Positions 26,444 through 37,211 of a stretch of DNA of 64,000 bases are shown here, in pieces (position 1 is the stretch's first letter; every line of letters begins with the position of its first letter). The stretch is taken from contig JAEPLN010000001.1 of the NCBI GenBank assembly GCA_017644425.1, positions 1,426,001 through 1,490,000 of the forward strand, written 5' to 3'. The notes below the pieces were generated by a model. It was not told the origin of the DNA. It searched no databases and saw only the letters and a program-made list of their open reading frames with translations. Source of the DNA: Prochlorococcus marinus CUG1433. GTDB taxonomy: Bacteria; Cyanobacteriota; Cyanobacteriia; PCC-6307; Cyanobiaceae. A program made the position numbers and the translations under genes.

Positions 26444-28608
26444 TTAAGCGGAGCAACTGGAGTAGGAGTTGGTTCAGGATAAGACATTCCACTATTTTGC
26501 CCTACCCCCCTCAAAGTAAGATTAATCCTTCCTCTGCTATCAATTTCTCTTACTCTTACTGTAACTTCATCTCCTTGTCTTACTACATCTTCAACTCTCT
26601 CAACCCTTGCTTCGGACAATTGAGAAATATGAACCATGCCTTCTTTCCCTGGCAATATTTCTACAAAAGCACCTATAGGTATAATTCTTGTTACTACACC
26701 AGAGAAGATCTCACCTTCATGAACCTTTCGTGTTAATCCCTCCTCGATAATCTTTTGCGCTTCTTCTGCCGCAGCGCCATCATGAGAAGCAATAGTTACA
26801 ATGCCGCCATCTTCTATATCTATTTTTGTATTCGTCCTTTCAGTGATTCCTTTGATAGTTCTGCCACCAGGTCCGATAACAGTTCCTATAAGCTCAGGAT
26901 CAATTCTGAAGCTTAAAAGTCGAGGAGCATGGGGAGAAAGGGATTCTTGAGGTTCATTTATCGCCTCTTGCATCTTTTCTAAGATATGTAATCTTGCAGG
27001 ACGAGCTTTTTTAATTGCATCAGAAATTATGGAAACTGGTAAACCTGTAATTTTCATATCCATTTGTAAGGCAGTTATTCCTTTGTCAGTACCAGCAACT
27101 TTAAAGTCCATGTCTCCAAGAAAGTCCTCAATTCCTTGAATATCAGTAAGAATTCTTACTTCTTTCCCCTCTTTAATTAGGCCCATGGCAGTTCCACTTA
27201 CAGGGGCTTTTAAAGGAACACCGGCGTCCAGTAATGAAAGTGTGCTTCCACATACAGACCCCATTGAAGTTGATCCGTTGGAACTTAAAACTTCACTAAC
27301 TACTCTAAGTACGTAAGGAAATGTTTCTTTCCCAGGTAATACAGGTATTATTGCTCTCTCAGCTAACGCTCCATGGCCAATTTCTCGTCTTCCTGGAGTT
27401 CTCATTGGTCTTGTTTCTCCAACTGAATAAGGTGGGAAATTATAGTGATGAAGATAAGTTTTTTCAGTGCTCGGATTAAGGTCATCCATCTCCTGTGCAT
27501 CACTTGGAGTGCCTAATGTTGTTGTGGATAAAACTTGGGTTAAACCTCTTTGAAATAATGCAGAACCATGTACTCTTTTTGGAAGGATTCCTGCAGAGGC
27601 AGATATTTTTCTAACTTCGTCCAGATCTCTACCATCAACTCTTTTATTATCATTAATAATCTGCGATCTCATTAATTTCTTTGTAAGTTTTTTAAAATCG
27701 GAACTTAACAATTTATCATTCTCTGAAAGTAGAATTTTTAATTGATTCTCATCTTTTAAAGATTCAATTTTATCTTGAGTCTCAACTTTAATTTTTTCGA
27801 GTTCAAAATCTCTATCCTCTTTTGATAAATCAAATTTCTTTAAAACTAACTCAATCGGTTTTGTACAATTTTTTTCTAAGTAAGAGGGCAATGTTTTATC
27901 TTCCTCAGGCTCAGATGGCATAACCTGTTTTATCCCTAAATCTTTTAGTAAATCTTTTTGAGATTTAATAAGTTCAGTAACTGCCTCATATCCAAAATCT
28001 ATAGCTTCTATAGTATCTTGCTCTGATAATTGATTAGCACCTGCCTCAATCATTACTATACCGTCAGGTGATCCTGCAACGACAATGTCTAAATCTCCTT
28101 TTTCTATCTCCCTATAGCTTGGATTTAAGATAAAATCATCTCCTATAAGCCCAACTCTTACTGCAGCCATTGGTCCATAAAATGGAATCTCTCCAAGTAA
28201 AGTTGCTATTGAAGCCCCAGTTACTGCCAATACATCTGCTGGCACCCTTTCATCTAGAGAAAGACAGGAGGCAACAATTTGTATCTCGTCTCTCATCCAT
28301 GAGGGGAAAAGTGGCCTCATTGGCCTATCAATTAATCTTGAAATTAAAGTTGCTCTCTCGGGAGGTCGACCCTCTCTCCTCATAAAACCACCTGGAATTC
28401 TTCCGGCAGCATATAGTTTCTCCTCGTAGTCACATATTAGAGGTAGAAAGTCTGACACATCTTTTTTTGTAGTTTTTGTAGCTGTTACTAATAAAGAGGT
28501 GTCACCACACTCAATCATTACTGATCCATTAGCTTGAGGAGCATATAGTCCTGTAGTTAGTCGTATCTCTCGTCCGTCAAACGTGATCGACTTATTTTGT
28601 CCTTCCAC
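26440..28608 (-). CDS. pnp: Polyribonucleotide nucleotidyltransferase (PNPase)
   Basis: A 722-aa protein in normal PNPase order: a first RNase PH domain ([25 protein letters not shown]), an alpha-helical linker, a second RNase PH domain ([45 protein letters not shown]), a KH domain ([15 protein letters not shown]) and an S1 domain ([20 protein letters not shown]). It degrades RNA 3' to 5' phosphorolytically in the degradosome. It lies 176 bp downstream of rpsN. Confidence 0.97.
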   Translation of the reverse strand: MEGQNKSITFDGREIRLTTGLYAPQANGSVMIECGDTSLLVTATKTTKKDVSDFLPLICDYEEKLYAAGRIPGGFMRREGRPPERATLISRLIDRPMRPLFPSWMRDEIQIVASCLSLDERVPADVLAVTGASIATLLGEIPFYGPMAAVRVGLIGDDFILNPSYREIEKGDLDIVVAGSPDGIVMIEAGANQLSEQDTIEAIDFGYEAVTELIKSQKDLLKDLGIKQVMPSEPEEDKTLPSYLEKNCTKPIELVLKKFDLSKEDRDFELEKIKVETQDKIESLKDENQLKILLSENDKLLSSDFKKLTKKLMRSQIINDNKRVDGRDLDEVRKISASAGILPKRVHGSALFQRGLTQVLSTTTLGTPSDAQEMDDLNPSTEKTYLHHYNFPPYSVGETRPMRTPGRREIGHGALAERAIIPVLPGKETFPYVLRVVSEVLSSNGSTSMGSVCGSTLSLLDAGVPLKAPVSGTAMGLIKEGKEVRILTDIQGIEDFLGDMDFKVAGTDKGITALQMDMKITGLPVSIISDAIKKARPARLHILEKMQEAINEPQESLSPHAPRLLSFRIDPELIGTVIGPGGRTIKGITERTNTKIDIEDGGIVTIASHDGAAAEEAQKIIEEGLTRKVHEGEIFSGVVTRIIPIGAFVEILPGKEGMVHISQLSEARVERVEDVVRQGDEVTVRVREIDSRGRINLTLRGVGQNSGMSYPEPTPTPVAPLN

Positions 28609-28784
28609 TTTTTAAATTATAAATCTATACATAAGTTATTCTTACATTTTATAGGGACATATTGAGCAAATTATTTAGATAAGCTATAAAAACTTTTAAA
28701 AATCACATAAAAGTTGATAATGTTTTTAATAATTACCTTACCAAGTAAGTGATTAAAATACTTTAATTAAGAAATTAAAATCTA

Positions 28785-29087
28785 TTACCAACTTGATTTA
28801 ACTACACCAGGAAGTTCACCGTTATGAGCTCTTTGTCTTAACTGATTCCTGCAAAGACCAAAATCTCTATATACCCCTCTAGGTTTACCAGTTGCCCAAC
28901 ACCTATTTCTTACTCTATTTGGTGCAGAGTTCCTTGGCAGTCCTTGAATCTTTCTATGGATTTCTAACCTTTCCATTGGATCTTTTGCGGCATTAAATTC
29001 ATCTAATAATGCTTTCCTTTTTGCAGCATATTTCTTAACAAGTTTTTTGCGTTTAACTTCTCTCGCAATCATTGACTTTTTCGCCAT
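28785..29087 (-). CDS. rpsN: 30S ribosomal protein S14
   Basis: A 100-aa protein, the long zinc-free form. It starts [13 protein letters not shown] and contains [24 protein letters not shown], the S14 signature, ending GVVKSSW. It binds 16S rRNA in the 30S head. As in other cyanobacteria it is located outside the main ribosomal operons. Confidence 0.97.
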   Translation of the reverse strand: MAKKSMIAREVKRKKLVKKYAAKRKALLDEFNAAKDPMERLEIHRKIQGLPRNSAPNRVRNRCWATGKPRGVYRDFGLCRNQLRQRAHNGELPGVVKSSW

Positions 29088-29151
29088 TTAGTCAGAATAT
29101 TTAAAACTAATTATTATTTTAACAGCTTGAAGAACAGTTTTTAAAATTTAT

Positions 29152-30231
29152 TTATTGGTTTAATAATCTTTGTACGATTAATAGTTGACTAGTATCTCTA
29201 ATAATAAGCAGAACGCTTAGTCCAACTAAAAGAAAAAAACTGGACTGAGTAACAACCATTTGTACCTTGACTGGAACAGGTTTTCCCCTAAAGCCTTCAA
29301 TTATAGTGAAAACAAGTTGTCCACCATCTAACAATGGTAAAGGCAATGAATTAAGTACTGCTAAATTAATAGAAATTAAAGCCGCAAATAATAATATGCC
29401 TGTTCCACCTTGTTGAGATAATTGTGCACCGATTTCAACGATTTTTACCGGCCCACTTAATTGTTGAGCTGTTGAGGAGAAATTTGTTATTAAACCTTTA
29501 TAACCTTGAATTGTTTTTACCAAAAGTGATGAAAATTCCTTATTAGTATATTTAAAAAGTTCGAAAACGTTTTTCGTCTTTTTAGTTTCTTTCCTTATAT
29601 TCGGTTGTAATTGAGCACCTATTGTTCCTTTCCCATCAATATTTTTTGGTACCAAAGTTAAATCTTTAAAACTCCCATCCCTTTCAATTTTTATTGAAAT
29701 TGGTTCGTCTGATGAATTTTGAATTTCTTTTACTAAAGCTGAAACGGCTTGATCCCCAACTCCTAAAGTACTAGTTTCGATTTCTAATATTTTATCCCCT
29801 GGTTCTAAACCTGCAAGGGAGGCAGCCTTTTCAGGTTGAGTAGCCAAAACTAAAATGCCTGGTTCTGGATCAAATGGAATACCAACAGTAGTTACATTTA
29901 TAATCAAGATTGAGTAAGCAAGAATCAAGTTGGCAAATACTCCAGCGGAAATTACAATAACTCTTTGAATTATTGGCCTATTTTTTAAAAGATTTGGATC
30001 TTCAGGGTCAATATTGTTAAGTTCTTCATCAGGGAAGGATACAAAGCCTCCAAGAGGAAAGGCTCTGAATGAATAAGTAATATCTCTAAATTTTTTTTGA
30101 ATAATTGAGGGCCCAAAGCCAATTGAAAATCCATCAACATAAATACCTTGTAAAATAGCCGCAAGAAAATGCCCCATCTCATGAAAAAATATGAGGAACC
30201 CAAGTACTGTTATTGAGGTTAAAACGTTCAT
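29152..30231 (-). CDS. rseP: Site-2 metalloprotease RseP
   Basis: A 359-aa membrane protease. Zinc is bound by HEMGH (17-21) in the first helix. A PDZ domain (about 125-205, with AASLAGLEPGDKILEIE) lies in the periplasmic loop, and the third ligand motif is PLLDGGQL near the C-terminus. In other bacteria it cuts anti-sigma factors within the membrane. It starts 9 bp downstream of serS on the same strand. Confidence 0.93.
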   Translation of the reverse strand: MNVLTSITVLGFLIFFHEMGHFLAAILQGIYVDGFSIGFGPSIIQKKFRDITYSFRAFPLGGFVSFPDEELNNIDPEDPNLLKNRPIIQRVIVISAGVFANLILAYSILIINVTTVGIPFDPEPGILVLATQPEKAASLAGLEPGDKILEIETSTLGVGDQAVSALVKEIQNSSDEPISIKIERDGSFKDLTLVPKNIDGKGTIGAQLQPNIRKETKKTKNVFELFKYTNKEFSSLLVKTIQGYKGLITNFSSTAQQLSGPVKIVEIGAQLSQQGGTGILLFAALISINLAVLNSLPLPLLDGGQLVFTIIEGFRGKPVPVKVQMVVTQSSFFLLVGLSVLLIIRDTSQLLIVQRLLNQ

Positions 30232-30240
30232 TTTTTTATA

Positions 30241-31518
30241 TTAAGCAGTTTTTAAAAAATTTGATCCAAAATATGGAACCAAAGCATCTGGAATCTTAAC
30301 GCTACCATCTGTTTGTTGGCCATTCTCAAGAATAGCTGCCATTGTTCTTCCAATAGCAAGACCACTGCCATTTAAGGTATGTATATATGTATTCTTTTTA
30401 TCAATTTTTGATCTTATTGATGATCTACGTGCTTGAAAGTCAAGGCAATTACTGCAACTTGAAATTTCTCTATAACATTTGCTGCTGGGAAGCCAAACTT
30501 CAAGATCAAAAGTTCTACTAGAAGAAAAGCCTAAGTCTCCAGTACAAATATCTACTAATCTGTAGGGTAAGTTGAGCTTTTTTAAAATGCTCTCTGCATC
30601 AGAAGTAATCTTTTTATGAGCTTCTAAAGATTTACTTGGATCACAAAACCAATAGAGTTCAACCTTATTAAATTGATGAAGTCTTATTAAACCTTTAGTA
30701 TCTCTGCCATAACTTCCAGCTTCTCTCCTAAAACATGGACTATATGCAACATATTTTATAGGTAACTGTTTGGGATCAATAAGCTCGTTTCTATGAAAAG
30801 CAGTTAGTGGAACTTCAGCTGTTGGAGAAAGCCATAAATCATCATTGGAACACTTAAAACTTTCATTTGAAAATTTAGGTAATTGACCAGATCCGGTAAG
30901 ACTTTCTGAATTTACTAAAGCTGGCGGCATTAACTCCAAGTAACCATTTTTAGTATGCATATCGAGCATAAAATTAATTAATGCCCTCTCTAATCTGGCG
31001 CCATTGCCTATAAGAGTGACAAAACGACTTTTTGATATTTTTGTTGATTTTACAGAGTCAAAAATATTAAGACCTTCTCCTATTTCCCAGTGTGATTTTA
31101 TATTCTCTTTTATTAGAGGATCCCCCCAAGTTTTTATTTGCAAATTATCACTTTCATCTTTCCCAATAGGCGCGTCTTTGCTAGGAAAATTTGGCAAATT
31201 ATAAATCTCATCATCTACTTCTTTGTCTAATATTTTTTGTTTCTCTTCGAGTTCAGAAATTTTAATTCTGTATTCGTTTCCCTTTTTCTTTAAATCATTT
31301 AATTCTTGTAAATTATTATTTTGGGATTTTCCAATAACTTGGCCGATTAATTTGCTTAATTTTTTACTCTCAGATTGGAGACTGGAAATTTCTATGTCAA
31401 TTTCTTTTTTCTTAACAGTTAATTCGTGTATATGGGATATCTTGTAAACTTTTCCTCTTAAGGACAAATTCTCTTCAACAGATGTTGGGTTTTCTCTTAT
31501 TAATTTTTGATCTAACAC
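30241..31518 (-). CDS. serS: Seryl-tRNA synthetase
   Basis: A 425-aa class II synthetase starting at GTG. Residues 1-105 form the antiparallel coiled-coil arm that grips the long variable arm of tRNA-Ser. The catalytic domain has motif 2 [23 protein letters not shown] and motif 3 [15 protein letters not shown]. It charges serine on tRNA-Ser; one of its substrates, tRNA-Ser(CGA), lies in this window. Confidence 0.97.
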   Translation of the reverse strand: MLDQKLIRENPTSVEENLSLRGKVYKISHIHELTVKKKEIDIEISSLQSESKKLSKLIGQVIGKSQNNNLQELNDLKKKGNEYRIKISELEEKQKILDKEVDDEIYNLPNFPSKDAPIGKDESDNLQIKTWGDPLIKENIKSHWEIGEGLNIFDSVKSTKISKSRFVTLIGNGARLERALINFMLDMHTKNGYLELMPPALVNSESLTGSGQLPKFSNESFKCSNDDLWLSPTAEVPLTAFHRNELIDPKQLPIKYVAYSPCFRREAGSYGRDTKGLIRLHQFNKVELYWFCDPSKSLEAHKKITSDAESILKKLNLPYRLVDICTGDLGFSSSRTFDLEVWLPSSKCYREISSCSNCLDFQARRSSIRSKIDKKNTYIHTLNGSGLAIGRTMAAILENGQQTDGSVKIPDALVPYFGSNFLKTA

Positions 31519-31642
31519 TCTTTTGTTTTTTTTTATATTAATTAAGATAGTTAATATCGATTCATTATTTGGGTTTTTCGATTAAAAATTAACTAAATTA
31601 ATGATTCCTGACTTATGAAATATTTTAAAAATTAAATTTTAT

Positions 31643-33109
31643 TCACGATGCAGAGCGGGCCCGTCCTGAGGAAGACCATTCTTTTAGGAAATCAATTTGC
31701 TCTTTAGCAGTTCTTGATAAAGGAACTAATTCAGAAACTGCCTTTATTAAATCTTTCTCCATAAGTTCTCTATTTTCAGAGAATGAAATATGCATTCCCT
31801 CTATTACTGCTTGTTCAAGTTCTGCCCCTGAGAATCCATCTGTTCTATCGATTATAGAAGATAGAGGAAAACTGTAACTTGGTCTTCTTTTTTTTAGGTG
31901 CAAATCAAGAATACTTGATCTTTCTTCGGAATTTGGCAAATCAAGAAAAAATATCTCATCAAACCTACCTTTCCTTAACAATTCAGCAGGAAGCTTATCT
32001 ATAGCATTAGCGGTAGCAATGACAAATACGGCAGATTCTTTTTCAGCCATCCAAGTTAGCAAACTTGCCAAAACCCTCTGACTTGTTCCTCCATCGCTTC
32101 TGGCATCGCCACCAAATCCTTTATCAATTTCATCTATCCAGAGGATACAAGGAGACATGGCCTCAGCTCTTGAAATTGTTTCTCTAGTTCTTGCTTCGCT
32201 TGAACCAACGAGACTAGAAAACAGTCTCCCAACATCTAACCTGAGTAGCGGCATTGACCAACTCTTAGAAATTGATTTTGCGGTAAGCGATTTTCCCGTT
32301 CCTTGCGCCCCGACGAGTAAGACTCCTTTGGGAATAGGTAATCCATAATCTCTAGCTTCTTTAGAAAAGGCCCTGTATCTTTGATTAAGCCAAACTTTTA
32401 AAACATTTAAACCACCAATATCATCTTGACTTGATTTAGCCTCGAAAAATTCTAAAATTTCACTCCTTGCGATCACTTGTTTTTTCTCTTCAAGAATATC
32501 TTTAATATCTTCTTTACTAATTTTTCCTCTTTGAGCAAGGGCCTTTGCAGTGACTTGCTTTACTTTTATTTCGGTAAGTCCACTTGAGGCTATAGAAAGT
32601 TCGTTTAAGTCTTGTTCCTCAAGATTTGAATTGGTACTAATAGCAATTTTTTTTATTAGATTTTTCAATTCTTCTTGATCAGGCAAAGGTAGATTTACAA
32701 TTGTCATTAATTCATCCAGCTCTTCTGATGATGGAAATAAATGAGAACTAATGATTAAATTATGACTAGTTTTCTTAAGTTCTGAAGATAGTTCTTTAAT
32801 AGTTCTATTGATAGATGGATCATCATAAAATTTGTGGAAATCTTTTAATAATAAAACCGTAGAGACTTCGTAACTTTGCTCTTTAAGCCAATTGAGCACT
32901 CCTAACGGATTATTAGAAAATTTACCTTCTTCATTTATTAATCCTTTTATACCGCTAACACAATCCCAGCAAATGAATCTTTTTATATTTAGTCTTTCAC
33001 AAGAGAAATTAAGTAGTTTTTCTAATCTTTCCTCTTCTTTAGTCCTGATCCAAATTAATGAAGTTCTTGATTTTATGAGTAATTCTAAATTTCTACACCA
33101 AGAATTCAT
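31643..33109 (-). CDS. ycf46: AAA ATPase Ycf46
   Basis: A 488-aa protein. An N-terminal degenerate ATPase-like region (about 1-220) precedes a full AAA module with Walker A GAQGTGKSLTAK, Walker B CILWIDEIDK, and sensor/second-region-of-homology residues LLRKGRFDEIFFLDLP. This layout and length match the Ycf46 family found in cyanobacteria and red-algal plastids, which has been linked to CO2-responsive photosynthesis control. It starts 15 bp before the yidC stop. Confidence 0.88.
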   Translation of the reverse strand: MNSWCRNLELLIKSRTSLIWIRTKEEERLEKLLNFSCERLNIKRFICWDCVSGIKGLINEEGKFSNNPLGVLNWLKEQSYEVSTVLLLKDFHKFYDDPSINRTIKELSSELKKTSHNLIISSHLFPSSEELDELMTIVNLPLPDQEELKNLIKKIAISTNSNLEEQDLNELSIASSGLTEIKVKQVTAKALAQRGKISKEDIKDILEEKKQVIARSEILEFFEAKSSQDDIGGLNVLKVWLNQRYRAFSKEARDYGLPIPKGVLLVGAQGTGKSLTAKSISKSWSMPLLRLDVGRLFSSLVGSSEARTRETISRAEAMSPCILWIDEIDKGFGGDARSDGGTSQRVLASLLTWMAEKESAVFVIATANAIDKLPAELLRKGRFDEIFFLDLPNSEERSSILDLHLKKRRPSYSFPLSSIIDRTDGFSGAELEQAVIEGMHISFSENRELMEKDLIKAVSELVPLSRTAKEQIDFLKEWSSSGRARSAS

Positions 33110-33124
33110 TATGTAAGATTAAAG

Positions 33125-34267
33125 CTATTTTTTACTATTAGGTTCAAAAGGTAATCTTTTGTCTGAGATCGTTGAAGCAGAAGTTGCTATTACTTCATTT
33201 TTGGCTGATAATTGTTGATCCAAAATTTTCTGTAAATTTTCAGGAAGAGCTTCTTTATTAAGCAGAAAAGTCTGAAATGCTTGGAAAATATTGGCAACAA
33301 CCATATAAAGTAAAACCCCCGCAGGTAGTGGGAAAAACAGAAACATTCCAGTAATCATTACTGGTGTAATTTTGTTTGCCGTTGATTGCTGTGGATTCGC
33401 AGGCATTCCCTGACTAGATAAAATTTGAGAAAGTAACAAAGTCAATCCAAAGGCACCAACAAGTGCAGCAATATCCCAATTAATTGCCCCATCCACATAA
33501 AAGCCAACTTGACCAAGAGCTTTAATGAATAAAAAGCCACTTTTGGCAGCTAGACCAGGGATTTTTGCCTCGATTGTTGCATCCCCCGGTTTAATTGCTG
33601 TAACAATACCGTCTTGGGAAACTTTAAGATTTTCTGATCCTTTAGAAACCTTCCAAGTGGGTAGAAATTTTGATCCATTGTCGTATTTAGATAAAACTTC
33701 CGAATAGCTATTACCATTTGTTGTTTGTAAATTTATTTTTATGGATTCTTCTGTTCCTAATTTTGTTCCATTAGGGATTGTTGCGACTACAGGAAAATGC
33801 GATTTTTCTGTAATAAATATAGAGTGTCTTGGTGATTTATAAGGTTTTGGATCAATTGCGGCTACTTGATCCTGTGGAACTACCTTGAGATTAATGTTGT
33901 AAGGAACATCAGCAAATGGAGATCCCCTGAGGGTTGCAAACAATGCAAATAGAACAGGCATTTGTACAATCAATGGAAGGCAACCTGCGAGGGGACTGCC
34001 AAACTCATTCATTAATTTTCCAAGTTCTTCTTGCTGTTTCTTTGGATCACCTGAAAACTTAGATTTTATTTCCGCCTGCCTTTTTTGCATTACGGGTTGA
34101 GCAATTTTCATTCTTCTTGCGCTTCTAATGGAACCAGCGCTAAGAGGGAAAAGTGCAATTCTAATTACGACTGTCAATGCAACAATCGCTAATCCATAGC
34201 TGGGAACTAAACCGTAGAAAAAATCTAGAATCGGGATAAGTAATTTTTCAGAAATGAACCCTATCAC
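33125..34267 (-). CDS. yidC: Membrane protein insertase YidC/Oxa1 with an Ig-like periplasmic insert
   Basis: A 380-aa insertase starting at GTG. The helices and core motifs are present ([19 protein letters not shown], the charged [15 protein letters not shown] loop, [22 protein letters not shown]). Between the second and third core helices there is an unusually long segment (about 125-255). Its second half, with [24 protein letters not shown], resembles a group-2 bacterial Ig-like (Big_2) fold. It inserts thylakoid or plasma membrane proteins. Confidence 0.92.
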   Translation of the reverse strand: MIGFISEKLLIPILDFFYGLVPSYGLAIVALTVVIRIALFPLSAGSIRSARRMKIAQPVMQKRQAEIKSKFSGDPKKQQEELGKLMNEFGSPLAGCLPLIVQMPVLFALFATLRGSPFADVPYNINLKVVPQDQVAAIDPKPYKSPRHSIFITEKSHFPVVATIPNGTKLGTEESIKINLQTTNGNSYSEVLSKYDNGSKFLPTWKVSKGSENLKVSQDGIVTAIKPGDATIEAKIPGLAAKSGFLFIKALGQVGFYVDGAINWDIAALVGAFGLTLLLSQILSSQGMPANPQQSTANKITPVMITGMFLFFPLPAGVLLYMVVANIFQAFQTFLLNKEALPENLQKILDQQLSAKNEVIATSASTISDKRLPFEPNSKK

Positions 34268-34339
34268 GATATTAAAAAGAGTGTAATTTTATTAGACATT
34301 TTATTTTACAGGAAAATTAGGTTTTTGTAATTAATTTAT

Positions 34340-34753
34340 TTAGGATTTAGTAGCAAATCCCTCTACCTCGTTGAGATTTGGAATTTGTGATCTTTTATTC
34401 ATATTTTCTTCAATAAATTTTTGCTTTTCTCTGAATAAAGCTATTGATTTCATTTCAACCTTTGATCCGTCGTCAAGAATAAGAACCATATCACCATATG
34501 AACCAAATCCCCTAGGAATTGATCTGATTTCTTCGATCTTACTTAAAGAAATTTGGGTTTTGTTTTTACCAAACCATCCACCATCTATCGAAATTTTCTT
34601 ATTAGTTATTTTATATCTCAACCACAAAGCCCTAACTATTGCGGCAAAGGTAAACGGTAAACCAAGAATGGTTAGTCCTGCTAAAAGATTTATTATTAAA
34701 TCGCTTTTTGCAGGCCCACCTTCGTAAAAGATTTCTTCATTCATGTTAATCAT
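34340..34753 (-). CDS. PH-domain (bPH2-like) membrane-associated protein
   Basis: A 137-aa protein with one or two hydrophobic segments (about 20-50) followed by a bacterial PH-like domain (ITNKKISIDGGWFGKNKTQISLSKIEEIRS, VLILDDGSKVEM). It overlaps the rnpA stop by 4 bp (ATGA) and precedes yidC. In many bacteria yidD occupies this place between rnpA and yidC. The function is unknown; it is likely membrane-attached. Confidence 0.75.
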   Translation of the reverse strand: MINMNEEIFYEGGPAKSDLIINLLAGLTILGLPFTFAAIVRALWLRYKITNKKISIDGGWFGKNKTQISLSKIEEIRSIPRGFGSYGDMVLILDDGSKVEMKSIALFREKQKFIEENMNKRSQIPNLNEVEGFATKS

Positions 34754-35136
34754 TTGATTAGACGAGATTTGAACATTAAGTTTTGAAATTCCTCCAAAAG
34801 TCTATTTCTATCATTGCAGAAATCCCCAAATTTAAGGTTAACAAGTAACCAATGAGGTTTGTGGTTATTAATTCTTGGAATATTTTTTAATAACCACTCT
34901 TGTAGAATTCTTCTTATTTTATTTCTAACTACAGCTTTTTTTGAAACTTTTTTACTAATAGCTATAGCTACTTTTAGATTATTTGAAGTGCTTCTAATTC
35001 TGTGGGATAGGAGTATTTCTGGATTTGATTTCGCAACTTTAAAAGTCATTAATTTCCCATGATATTTTATGCAATTTTTGTGAATATAATTAAAAGTCCT
35101 ATGACCTTTTAATCGCATATCTTTAGGTAGGGCCAT
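34750..35136 (-). CDS. rnpA: Ribonuclease P protein component
   Basis: A 128-aa basic protein with the RnpA signature KVAIAISKKVSKKAVVRNKIRRILQEW, a leading LPKDMRLKGHRTFNYI, and a C-terminal LLVNLKFG. It assists the RNase P RNA in cutting pre-tRNA 5' leaders. It lies 11 bp downstream of rpmH, the usual rpmH-rnpA order. Confidence 0.95.
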   Translation of the reverse strand: MALPKDMRLKGHRTFNYIHKNCIKYHGKLMTFKVAKSNPEILLSHRIRSTSNNLKVAIAISKKVSKKAVVRNKIRRILQEWLLKNIPRINNHKPHWLLVNLKFGDFCNDRNRLLEEFQNLMFKSRLIK

Positions 35137-35147
35137 TTAATTTAGAG

Positions 35148-35285
35148 TTAAACAGCTATTCTTTCTCTACCTTTTTGTCTTCTGCTTTTAATAACTCTTC
35201 TTCCGGTGTGAGAACGCATTCTAACTCTGAAACCTGATACACGTTTTCTTTTTCTTGAAGTTCCGCCAAATGTTCTTTTAGTCAT
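35148..35285 (-). CDS. rpmH: 50S ribosomal protein L34
   Basis: A 45-aa very basic protein read on the minus strand from ATG at 35285 to TAA at 35148-35150. It begins [19 protein letters not shown] and continues [20 protein letters not shown], unmistakably L34. It precedes rnpA on the same strand. It is short enough to be missed by length cut-offs. Confidence 0.97.
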
Positions 35286-35315
35286 TTTTTTTACTATATG
35301 TATTTAATCTATCAT

Positions 35316-35894
35316 TTAATCGATCACTATAGTCCAGCTTCCTAAATATCTTGAATCTGATTTTCCTTTGGGTTGCCCGTATGAGTGGAATTGAAATAGT
35401 CCCGATTTATTTGGGTTGGAGACTTTAAAGACAATTGCATAACTTTCTTTATTAGAGGGAATTGGGCTATAGGGGTAAATATTCAATGAAGTTAGGGATG
35501 ATTTATCAGTATTGAGCTCAATATCAGCTGGAATATCCTCAAGACATGTAGTTCTACTTTCAAAACCGCCTATTCTTACCTTACAAAAACTTATTTTTTC
35601 TTTGCTTAACTTTGTTTTAAAGGTTTTGGGAATTACTAGATTTATTTTTAAGAGATCAGCAGTTCTATCACTTGGCCTTAAGAAAAAATAAATTGTATTT
35701 CTAAATCTTCTTTTATTTTCTTTTTGAAACCACTTTAATCGTCTATATCCAGAGTCTTGGTCCCACTGAAATTCGAGCCCTGCTTTAGCGTCTTGTATGT
35801 CATTAAAAAAGGGAGTCGAAACTAAAATTGTAGGGATAAGAAAAAATCTTAAAATCTTAAAATTTAAAATAACTTTCTTTGTTTTTTTTAACAT
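35316..35894 (-). CDS. DUF2808 exported protein
   Basis: A 192-aa protein with an N-terminal hydrophobic export segment (about 13-35, basic residues before it) and a mature domain with LEFQWDQDSGYRRLKW, FFLRPSDRTADLLK and VIPKTFKTKL, the pattern of DUF2808 in cyanobacteria. It is predicted to be periplasmic or surface-exposed. Function is unknown. It lies on the minus strand between aroH and rpmH. Confidence 0.75.
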   Translation of the reverse strand: MLKKTKKVILNFKILRFFLIPTILVSTPFFNDIQDAKAGLEFQWDQDSGYRRLKWFQKENKRRFRNTIYFFLRPSDRTADLLKINLVIPKTFKTKLSKEKISFCKVRIGGFESRTTCLEDIPADIELNTDKSSLTSLNIYPYSPIPSNKESYAIVFKVSNPNKSGLFQFHSYGQPKGKSDSRYLGSWTIVID

Positions 35895-35964
35895 TGATGA
35901 AATAACTTTAATATAAAAAATTTGGGTTATCCAAATTTTAGTTAGGTAATTAGTTTTCCTAAGG

Positions 35965-36336
35965 TTAACATCTATCTGACCTTAATTTTGAAGCGCCTCT
36001 TAAGTAAGGATGTTTTATTGGAATATCTGGCGGCAATAGAACTTGAGCCATTATTCTTATACAAAAATCAATATCATTTGATACCTGCATTTGTTGGCAG
36101 TCTAAAAATGCTACTGAATCAAGACCATTACATCTCCTCGCAATTGAAGCGGGGAAACATGCATCCAAGTCTTTTGTTGCCGTGAATGTAATGGATAATA
36201 AGTTCGTCTTGATCAGATTATTACGTAAAATTAATTCATTTACTAATTCCACTACGGCATCTTCTATCTCCGCGACAGAATTCCCAGAGGCTGTAGTAGC
36301 TCCTCTAATAAATGAAATTTTATAATCATCTTTCAT
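35965..36336 (-). CDS. aroH: Chorismate mutase, AroH class
   Basis: A 123-aa protein of the monofunctional trimeric AroH family. It begins with an IRGATTASGNSVAEIEDAV block and has LLSITFTATKDLDACFPA and the C-terminal catalytic-site region with LLPPDIPIKHPYLRGASKLR. It converts chorismate to prephenate for Phe and Tyr synthesis. The gap to sppA upstream is 13 bp, so the two are likely co-transcribed. Confidence 0.93.
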   Translation of the reverse strand: MKDDYKISFIRGATTASGNSVAEIEDAVVELVNELILRNNLIKTNLLSITFTATKDLDACFPASIARRCNGLDSVAFLDCQQMQVSNDIDFCIRIMAQVLLPPDIPIKHPYLRGASKLRSDRC

Positions 36337-36349
36337 TTTTCACACCTAT

Positions 36350-37159
36350 TTATGGTTTATATAACCACAGTATTTTATTAGATGAATCAACCTCAAATAA
36401 GATATAGTTGATAGCTTTTTCAATTATTCTGCTTCCTGGTATTAACCCAAGTATTTTCTTTTTTTTCTTCCCAAAAGTTAAGGGTTGAATTTTTGGATCA
36501 ATATTAACCATTTTTGAAGCAAGTTCCCTCGCAACAAATTCATCTCCAATTTCATCGACAAGTCCTAGTTCTTTTGCTTGAGTTCCAGTGAAAATTCTTC
36601 CATCAGAAAATTTTCTTACTTCTTCAACAGGCAAATTTCTCCCTTCAGCCACAGCTTCAGTAAATTGTTTATAACTTTCATCTATTAGTCCTTGAAGTAG
36701 TCCTCGACCCTCCTTACTTAAAGGTTTATCAGGAGAAAGAATATCTTTAAATACACCACTTTTAACAGTTTCGAATTTAATTCCTACTTTATCTAATAAT
36801 TCAGAAAGATTATTTCCTCTTATAATCACACCAATAGACCCAGTAATTGTTCCTGGATTTGCAATTATTTTGTCAGATGCAACTCCAATGTAAACTCCCC
36901 CTGATGCTGATATGTTCCCGAAACTTGCAATGACTTTACACCCCTTTTCTTTTAGTCTCTTTATAGCAGAGTATATTTCCTGGCTATCGCCCACAGTACC
37001 TCCTGGGGAATCAATTCTCACGATTAAGGCAGGAAATTCTCTATCCTCAATTTGTTTAAGAGCTTTGAGGACAGAAACTCTTGTTGAACTTGTAATAGGC
37101 TCATCAATTACGATACGAGCAATTCTTTTTTTTGACTTTCGTCTAAAAGGCCAAATCAT
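36350..37159 (-). CDS. sppA: Signal peptide peptidase SppA, short form
   Basis: A 269-aa S49 peptidase. It has IVRIDSPGGTVGDSQEIYSAI, FGNISASGGVYIGVASDKIIANPGTITGSIGVI (Ser nucleophile in SASGG) and the lysine of the dyad in VKSGVFKDILSP. Length matches the single-domain form rather than the double-length E. coli SppA. It digests cleaved signal peptides at the membrane. Adjacent aroH is on the same strand. Confidence 0.92.
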   Translation of the reverse strand: MIWPFRRKSKKRIARIVIDEPITSSTRVSVLKALKQIEDREFPALIVRIDSPGGTVGDSQEIYSAIKRLKEKGCKVIASFGNISASGGVYIGVASDKIIANPGTITGSIGVIIRGNNLSELLDKVGIKFETVKSGVFKDILSPDKPLSKEGRGLLQGLIDESYKQFTEAVAEGRNLPVEEVRKFSDGRIFTGTQAKELGLVDEIGDEFVARELASKMVNIDPKIQPLTFGKKKKKILGLIPGSRIIEKAINYILFEVDSSNKILWLYKP

Positions 37160-37211
37160 TCTTTTAAGGTAAATACATAAAACTACTTTAAAAAGATTAT
37201 CAGCAGACTTA

